From positions 72,059 to 119,715 of the forward strand of contig NZ_JAPVLU010000031.1 of the NCBI RefSeq assembly GCF_027158205.1: 47,657 nt of DNA, read 5' to 3'. The notes under the pieces are model-generated. The model searched no databases, was not told where the DNA came from, and saw nothing but the letters and a program-made list of their open reading frames with translations. This DNA comes from Streptomyces sp. H39-S7. Its GTDB lineage: Bacteria; Actinomycetota; Actinomycetes; Streptomycetales; Streptomycetaceae. This document shows, piece by piece, positions 42,928-47,657 of this stretch. Position 1 is the stretch's first letter. Each line of letters opens with the position of its first letter. The position numbers and the translations under genes were made by a program.

Positions 42928-42988
42928 GTGGACAGGTGCGGACAGGAGTGGACAGTCCCCGCCCAAGCCTGATCTGGAAAGTGGACAG
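42928..42988 (+). repeat. GNGGACAG direct repeats with 10-base period upstream of the exporter gene
   Basis: GTGGACAG occurs at 42928-42935, GCGGACAG at 42938-42945, GTGGACAG at 42948-42955 and again at 42981-42988. The first three start exactly ten bases apart, one helical turn, so they face the same side of the DNA; the fourth is 33 bases further, about three turns. They lie 24 to 84 bases upstream of the MFS start and are a plausible operator or activator array. Confidence 0.6.
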
Positions 42989-43011
42989 CGCCCGGCGCCA
43001 GCCTGTGCGTC

Positions 43012-44556
43012 ATGAACCTCCGACGCACCGCACCGACGGACCGGACGCCCCGCACCCCCAGGCCAAGGGCCGTGCTCGCGGCGCTCGCCGCGGCCCAGTT
43101 CACCGTCATGCTCGCCACCTCGATCGTGAACGTGGCGCTGCCGCAGATCCGCGCCGGGGTGGGCCTGTCCGACGGCGGCACCACCTGGGTGGTCAACGCT
43201 TACGGCCTGGTGTTCGGGGCCCTGCTCCTGGCCGGCGGGCGGGCGGCCGACCTGCTCGGGCGCCGCCGCGTGCTGAACGCCGGCCTCGCGCTGTTCACGG
43301 TGTCCTCACTGGCGGCAGGACTCGCCTCCTCCCCGGGCGCGCTGATCTCCGCCCGCGCCGCCCAGGGTCTCGGCGCCGCCGCCATCGCCCCGGCCGCGCT
43401 CGCCCTGGTGATGGACCTGTTCCCGCCCGGTCCCGGGCGTGGCAGAGCGCTGGGGGTGTGGGGGGCGGTCTCCGGCGCGGGAGGGGCGGGCGGCGTCCTG
43501 CTGGGCGGCGCGCTCACCCAGGCGTGGGGGTGGCCCTGGATCTTCCACGCGGTCGCGCTCGGGGCGGCGCTGGTACTGATCGCCGTGGCAGCCCTCGTGC
43601 CCCGGCCGGCAGACCGGGCGGCGGGCCCAACGGACCCCCGCAAGATCGACCGGCTCGACCCGCGGACGGGCGGCTCGAACACCGGGCGGTTCGATCTGCT
43701 GGGCACCGCCACCGTCACCCTCGCCCTGACGTGCCTGGTCTGGGGGCTGACCACCGCACGCGGGGCCGGCTGGACGGACGCCCGGGTGCTCGGCTCCCTC
43801 CTCGGTGCCGCCACGCTGCTCGCGGCCTTCACCGTGATCGAGCTTCACCGGCCGAACGCGCTGGTACCACCACGCCTGTTCATCGCCGGCCGGGTCGCGG
43901 CGGGCAATCTGCTGATGGCGCTGCTGGGGTCCGTGTGGATCGCCCTGTTCTTCTTCCTGCCGCTCTACCAGCAGCAGGTACTCGGATCGAGCCCCCTGGC
44001 CACCGGCGCCGGCCAACTCCCGCTCGCCGCGGCCAACATGCTCGGCGCTGCCCTGGCGCCTCGCCTCTCCCGGCGCGTCGGCGGCACCGTGACCGTGACC
44101 GCCGCCCTGCTCACCGAGGCCGCCGGGCTGCTGTGGCTGTCACGGATCAGTGCCGACGGGAGCTACCTCGCCGACATCCTCGGCCCGAGCATCCTCATCG
44201 GACTCGGCCTGAGCATCGCCTTCGTGCAGCTCACCGCGTTCGCCGTGGACGGTGTTCCGCGGCAGGACGCGGGTCTGGCCGGTGGCCTGGTGAACACCAC
44301 CCGCCAGGTCGGCGGTGCGATCGGCCTCGCCGCCCTGGCGACCCTGGCCGGCTCCGTCACCGCCCACGCCGCCACCCACGAAACCCACCTGGAAGCCCTC
44401 ACCGCCGGCTACCGCGCCGTCTTCACCGTCGGAGCCGCGGTCCTGGCCGCGACAGCCCTCCTCGCGCTGCTCCTCACCCGCCGCGGCGGCCCGCGGGCCG
44501 CGTCCACCCCCGCCGGCCAGGCTCTCGACGACCCGCAACCCGTCCGGATCTCCTGA
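43012..44556 (+). CDS. MFS exporter, DHA2 (EmrB/QacA) family, 14-helix type
   Basis: A 514-residue major facilitator permease. Motif A is GGRAADLLGRRRVL after helix 2; helix 1 contains LAAAQFTVMLATSIVNVALPQI, and the antiporter-type motif C is seen as GVWGAVSGAGGAGGVLLGGAL. Length and about fourteen helices fit the proton-coupled DHA2 drug exporters. Substrate is unknown. There is no clear Shine-Dalgarno before the ATG at 43012. The gene is preceded by the GNGGACAG repeats and followed after 81 bases by a carotenoid-oxygenase gene, so it may export a product or substrate of that enzyme. Confidence 0.92.
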   Translation: MNLRRTAPTDRTPRTPRPRAVLAALAAAQFTVMLATSIVNVALPQIRAGVGLSDGGTTWVVNAYGLVFGALLLAGGRAADLLGRRRVLNAGLALFTVSSLAAGLASSPGALISARAAQGLGAAAIAPAALALVMDLFPPGPGRGRALGVWGAVSGAGGAGGVLLGGALTQAWGWPWIFHAVALGAALVLIAVAALVPRPADRAAGPTDPRKIDRLDPRTGGSNTGRFDLLGTATVTLALTCLVWGLTTARGAGWTDARVLGSLLGAATLLAAFTVIELHRPNALVPPRLFIAGRVAAGNLLMALLGSVWIALFFFLPLYQQQVLGSSPLATGAGQLPLAAANMLGAALAPRLSRRVGGTVTVTAALLTEAAGLLWLSRISADGSYLADILGPSILIGLGLSIAFVQLTAFAVDGVPRQDAGLAGGLVNTTRQVGGAIGLAALATLAGSVTAHAATHETHLEALTAGYRAVFTVGAAVLAATALLALLLTRRGGPRAASTPAGQALDDPQPVRIS

Positions 44557-44637
44557 GAACCCGGAGCCCGCACCTCAAGTCCCCTGCCAAGCAACACGAC
44601 TGACTTTTCGTCACCTTCATGGAGAGAGGTTCCTGAC

Positions 44638-46002
44638 ATGGCCACTACGAAGCCCTACCTGACCGGCCACTTCACCCCCGTCACCGACGAGGTCACCGCC
44701 ACCGGACTCACCGTGGAGGGCTCCCTGCCCCCGGAGCTGGACGGCCGGCTGATCCGCAACGGCCACAACCCGAAGCCCGGTGTCACCCCGGACCACTGGT
44801 TCAAGGGCAGCGGCATGGTCCACGGGATCCGGCTCCGCGAGGGCCGCGCCGAGTGGTACCGCAACCGCTGGGTGCATACCCCCGCGCTCGACGGTGCCCC
44901 CTACACGACCGACAGGGGACCCGACCTGACCGCCAGCACCGCCGGCACCCACGTCATCGAGCACGCCGGACGGCTGCTCGCCCTGTGCGAAGCGAATCTC
45001 CCCTTCGAACTGACCCCGGATCTGGAGACCGTCGGTGCCTACGACTTCGGCGGCACGCTGCGGGGCGCGATGACCGCGCACCCCAAGGAGGACCCGGCCA
45101 ACGGCGAGTTGCACTTCTTCGGCTCCTCGCCCTTCCCGCCCTTCCTGACGTACTACGTCGCCGACGCCAAGGGCGAGATCGTCCACAGCGCCGAGATCCC
45201 GGGAGCGACCGCCTCCCTCAAGCACGACTTCGCCCTGACCCGCGGCCATGTGGTCTTCGTCGAGGGCAACGTCACCTTCGACCCGGCCGAGCACTCCGGC
45301 ATCCCCTACGGCTGGAGCGACGCCCAGCTGTCCCGTATCGGCGTCATGCCCCGTGGTGGCGACGGGGCCGGCCGGATCCGCTGGTTCTCCATCGAGCCCG
45401 GCAACCTGCTGCACGCAGCCAACGCCTACGAGGACAGCCAGGGCCGGATCGTCCTGGAGGGTCCCACGGTGGACCGCGAGGGCTTCCGGCTCTCCTGGAA
45501 CTGGTGGGTCGGCGCCCCCGACCGCGGTACCGAGCCCGGCGCCCGCTCCTACACCCGCCGCTGGGTGGTCGACATGGCGGCCGGCACGGTCGACGAGCAG
45601 ATCATCGACGACCTCACCGTGGAGTTCCCGACCATCAACGAGCAGTACCTGGGCGCCGAGCACCGCTACCAGTACGCCGTCTCCTTCCCCGACGAGAAGG
45701 GCTTCGGTAGCTACGGCATCGTCAAGTACGACCGCACCACCGGCGCCCGCCGCATCCACCAGGTCGGCGACGCGCGGCTGCCCAGCGAAGCCGTGTTCGT
45801 CCCCGCCGCCGGAGCCACCCGCGAGGACGACGGCTACCTCCTCACCGTGACCTCGGACCTCAAGCAGGACGCCTCCCAGCTCCTCGTCCTCGACGCCTCC
45901 GGCCTCGACCGGATCGCCACCGTCCACCTGCCACGACGGGTGACCGCCGGAATCCACGGCTCCTGGATCCCGGACACCGCGCCGGACACGACCACCCGCT
46001 GA
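44638..46002 (+). CDS. Carotenoid-cleavage-type dioxygenase (CCD/RPE65/stilbene oxygenase family)
   Basis: A 454-residue non-haem iron(II) oxygenase that cleaves a conjugated carbon-carbon double bond. The N-terminus VEGSLPPELDGRLIRNGHNP and GSGMVHGIRL are typical. The four iron-ligand histidines are all visible: H148 (MTAHPKED), H196 (LKHDFALT), H259 (LHAANAYED) and H440 (GIHGSWIP). Full family length, no signal peptide. Substrate could be an apocarotenoid or a stilbene-like phenolic; the sequence alone does not decide. GGAGAGAGG precedes the ATG. Followed after 36 bases by the S33-like gene, probably in one transcript. Confidence 0.93.
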   Translation: MATTKPYLTGHFTPVTDEVTATGLTVEGSLPPELDGRLIRNGHNPKPGVTPDHWFKGSGMVHGIRLREGRAEWYRNRWVHTPALDGAPYTTDRGPDLTASTAGTHVIEHAGRLLALCEANLPFELTPDLETVGAYDFGGTLRGAMTAHPKEDPANGELHFFGSSPFPPFLTYYVADAKGEIVHSAEIPGATASLKHDFALTRGHVVFVEGNVTFDPAEHSGIPYGWSDAQLSRIGVMPRGGDGAGRIRWFSIEPGNLLHAANAYEDSQGRIVLEGPTVDREGFRLSWNWWVGAPDRGTEPGARSYTRRWVVDMAAGTVDEQIIDDLTVEFPTINEQYLGAEHRYQYAVSFPDEKGFGSYGIVKYDRTTGARRIHQVGDARLPSEAVFVPAAGATREDDGYLLTVTSDLKQDASQLLVLDASGLDRIATVHLPRRVTAGIHGSWIPDTAPDTTTR

Positions 46003-46038
46003 TCCCCCTCCATCCGCACACCACCAAAGAAAGTCGAC

Positions 46039-47657
46039 ATGAAGACACCCCGCAAGAACATCGGCTGGATCGCCGCCGGCCTCTCCGCACTCCTGGCCAC
46101 CCTCGCCGTACCGGCGCTCGCGCAGGGTGAGGACGCGAACCGGCGGACTCCCGCCACCGCCGGCGGCATCGACTGGCACGCCTGCGCCGACAGCGACTTC
46201 AAGAACCTGCAGTGCGGATCGCTCCAGGTACCCGTGGACTGGTCCGCCCCCCGCTCCGGCAGCACCACCCTCGCCCTCGTCCGCCGCTCGGCGGACGACC
46301 GGGCCCACCGTCAGGGCGCCCTGCTCCTCAACGACGGGGCCGGCGGCTCCTCCATCGAGCAGCTGCGACTGGCGATGCGCATCGGCTTCCCGAACTTCGC
46401 CGGTGCCATGACCCAGAACTTCGACGTGGTGGCGGTGGATCCGCGCGGAGTCGGGCACAGCACGCCGATCCTCTGCGCGGAACCGCTCAAGCCCGCCGGA
46501 GTCAGCCACTTCCCGAAGGAACAGGCCGCGTTCGACGCGCTCGTGGCCCACAACCGGGCTTTCGCCGAGGACTGCGTGCGCCGCAACGGCGGGCTCATCG
46601 CCCACGTCGACCAGACCAGCACGGCGCGGGACTTCGAGGCGGTCCGGATCGGGCTCGGCGAACGGCAGCTGAACTGGTACGGCATCCACTACAGCACGCT
46701 CGTCGGACGCACCTACGCCAAGCTCTACCCCGGCAGGCTGCGCACCATGGTCCTCGACACCGCCCTGGACGACACCGGCTCACCCCTTTCGCGGGTGACC
46801 CAGGAGGCGGCCACCGCCGAGTCGGCGTTCAACCGCTTCAGCGCCTGGTGCGCCGCGTCGAAGGAGTGCGCTCTGCACGGCAAGGACGTCCCGGCCGAGT
46901 ACGACGCACTCGTCGCCCGTGCCGACCGTGACCCGATCGGAACGGGGGGCAGGGCGCACCAGCCGGTGACCGGTGAGGACATCCGCGAGGCGACCCAGGA
47001 CTACCTGACGCTGTCCGGTAGCACCTGGGCGGAACTGGCGAAGGCCATCGTCAGCGCTCAGGGAGGCGACGCGACGGACTTCACCCACGACCCGGACGAC
47101 ACCCTCGACCCGACACAGGTACAGGTACCCGCCTGCCTCGACAACGCCCGCCCGGTGCGCAACCTCTCCCAACTCATCGCGCTGCAGGCGGCACTCCTCC
47201 GGGTCTCCCCGCACCTCGGTGGCGCGGTGCGCTCCTACAAGGCCATCGCCGGCTGCCTGGGCTGGCCCGTCCCGGCCGAGCCCGTCAAGGCGGGCGCCCC
47301 GGTCCACGGCGCACCGCCCGCGCTGATCCTCCAGTCCACCCATCAGGCCCTCGCCCCGTTCCGCGCGGGGGCGGCGATGGCCGCGCAACTGCCCGGCAGC
47401 GTCGTCCTGGGCCACGAAGGCGACGACTACAGCATGTTCCTGGCGTCCAAGTGCGTGCAGAAGGCCACCAACCACTACCTGACCACCCTCGCGCTGCCGG
47501 CCCCCGGCACCATCTGCACGCACCTGAGAACCCCCAGCGGGTGGTCGGTGTGCTCCTCCAGCCGGCTGGACGCGGCGTTGTCGCCCATCAGGAACACCCC
47601 GTCGTCGCTCAGTGCGCCGGCGACCGCGGCGAGCGCCTGCGCGGGGCGGGCGAGGTC
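46039..47657 (+). CDS. Secreted S33 (tripeptidyl aminopeptidase) family protein, triad residues lost, 3' end disrupted
   Basis: At least 539 codons, open to the window edge. Residues 1-28 are a signal peptide ending A-L-A. The fold fits the Streptomyces tripeptidyl-aminopeptidase/SlpD family: WHACADSDFKNLQCGSLQVPVDW, VAVDPRGVGHSTPILC, paired cysteines and a final GTIC. The active site does not: the usual G-x-S-Y-G-T elbow reads G-I-H-Y-S-T (215-220), the acid in the D-x-x-TP motif is Gln436 (THQALAP), and the catalytic His position in G-D-G-H is Tyr464 (GDDY). The oxyanion NPGGPG is NDGAGG. It is probably a non-catalytic relative. Natural termination is expected just after 47520, but the frame continues into unrelated sequence. 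Confidence 0.8.
   Translation, partial: MKTPRKNIGWIAAGLSALLATLAVPALAQGEDANRRTPATAGGIDWHACADSDFKNLQCGSLQVPVDWSAPRSGSTTLALVRRSADDRAHRQGALLLNDGAGGSSIEQLRLAMRIGFPNFAGAMTQNFDVVAVDPRGVGHSTPILCAEPLKPAGVSHFPKEQAAFDALVAHNRAFAEDCVRRNGGLIAHVDQTSTARDFEAVRIGLGERQLNWYGIHYSTLVGRTYAKLYPGRLRTMVLDTALDDTGSPLSRVTQEAATAESAFNRFSAWCAASKECALHGKDVPAEYDALVARADRDPIGTGGRAHQPVTGEDIREATQDYLTLSGSTWAELAKAIVSAQGGDATDFTHDPDDTLDPTQVQVPACLDNARPVRNLSQLIALQAALLRVSPHLGGAVRSYKAIAGCLGWPVPAEPVKAGAPVHGAPPALILQSTHQALAPFRAGAAMAAQLPGSVVLGHEGDDYSMFLASKCVQKATNHYLTTLALPAPGTICTHLRTPSGWSVCSSSRLDAALSPIRNTPSSLSAPATAASACAGRAR
47522..47657 (-). pseudogene. Antisense methyltransferase fragment cut off at a junction
   Basis: On the minus strand from the window edge the frame reads DLARPAQALAAVAGALSDD, then GVFLMGDNAASSRLEEHTDH and PLGVLR. 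This is the post-methylase motif region of SAM-dependent methyltransferases of the Rv2258c-like group, where the next residues should be Y-A-x-S. Instead the frame enters the complement of the S33 gene and stops at a TAG (47475-47477). The coding fragment of about 45 residues is therefore broken at about 47522-47530. Its upstream part would lie beyond the window. Confidence 0.65.

Noticed and set aside
46212..46931. Plus-strand open frame over the S33 gene
   Set aside because: Out of frame with the signal-peptide-bearing S33 reading from 46039 and without recognisable domain.

Overview
The window has very high G+C, strong G/C third-position bias, frequent GTG or ATG starts with GGAG-type ribosome binding sites, sortase signals of the LAxTG type, DmdR/IdeR-type iron boxes and a SigB/SigF-family sigma factor. 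Together these point to a filamentous actinomycete, most likely Streptomyces or a close relative. No replication, conjugation or insertion-sequence genes are visible. The sequence stops inside a gene at its right edge.

Region 1 (31-14713) is an iron-acquisition locus. A minus-strand pair of sortase-anchored surface proteins (31-2887) sits next to a two-permease plus ATPase FecCD-type siderophore importer (2936-5919). Divergently, a plus-strand operon carries a siderophore-binding lipoprotein, an isochorismatase, a free aryl carrier protein, an EntF-like C-A-PCP-TE synthetase whose A-domain code reads serine, and an MbtH-like protein (6002-12128). A convergent Fes-like esterase and a divergent YncE-like beta-propeller follow. 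Three strong iron boxes and one weak one explain co-regulation. The inferred product is an enterobactin-type 2,3-dihydroxybenzoyl-serine trilactone that is exported, recaptured, imported and hydrolysed. The genes for making and activating 2,3-dihydroxybenzoate (EntA, EntC, EntE functions) are not in the window.

Region 2 (14872-28612) holds an IclR-type regulator and then a two-gene Tc (ABC) toxin locus on the minus strand: a TcB-TcC fusion with an unrecognised C-terminal effector, followed by a compact TcA-like protein. This is the most striking content of the window, because Tc toxins are best known from insect-pathogenic Gram-negative bacteria.

Region 3 (28837-34753) holds a SigB/F-type sigma factor, then a minus-strand unit of a DUF4331 protein, a TPR protein, a histidine-rich NicO-type metal exporter and a small lipoprotein.

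Region 4 (35258-40461) is a polymorphic Rhs toxin with an ESX-like N-terminus and a predicted non-specific nuclease tip, directly followed by a SUKH/SMI1-type immunity gene. Region 5 (40480-42896) has a DUF2267 protein, an HSL-family alpha/beta hydrolase and a small four-helix membrane protein.

Region 6 (43012-47657) is a plus-strand run of an MFS exporter, a carotenoid-cleavage-type dioxygenase and an S33-family protein whose entire catalytic triad appears replaced. That last gene runs without a stop into an antisense methyltransferase fragment, so there is a rearrangement or assembly junction near 47525.
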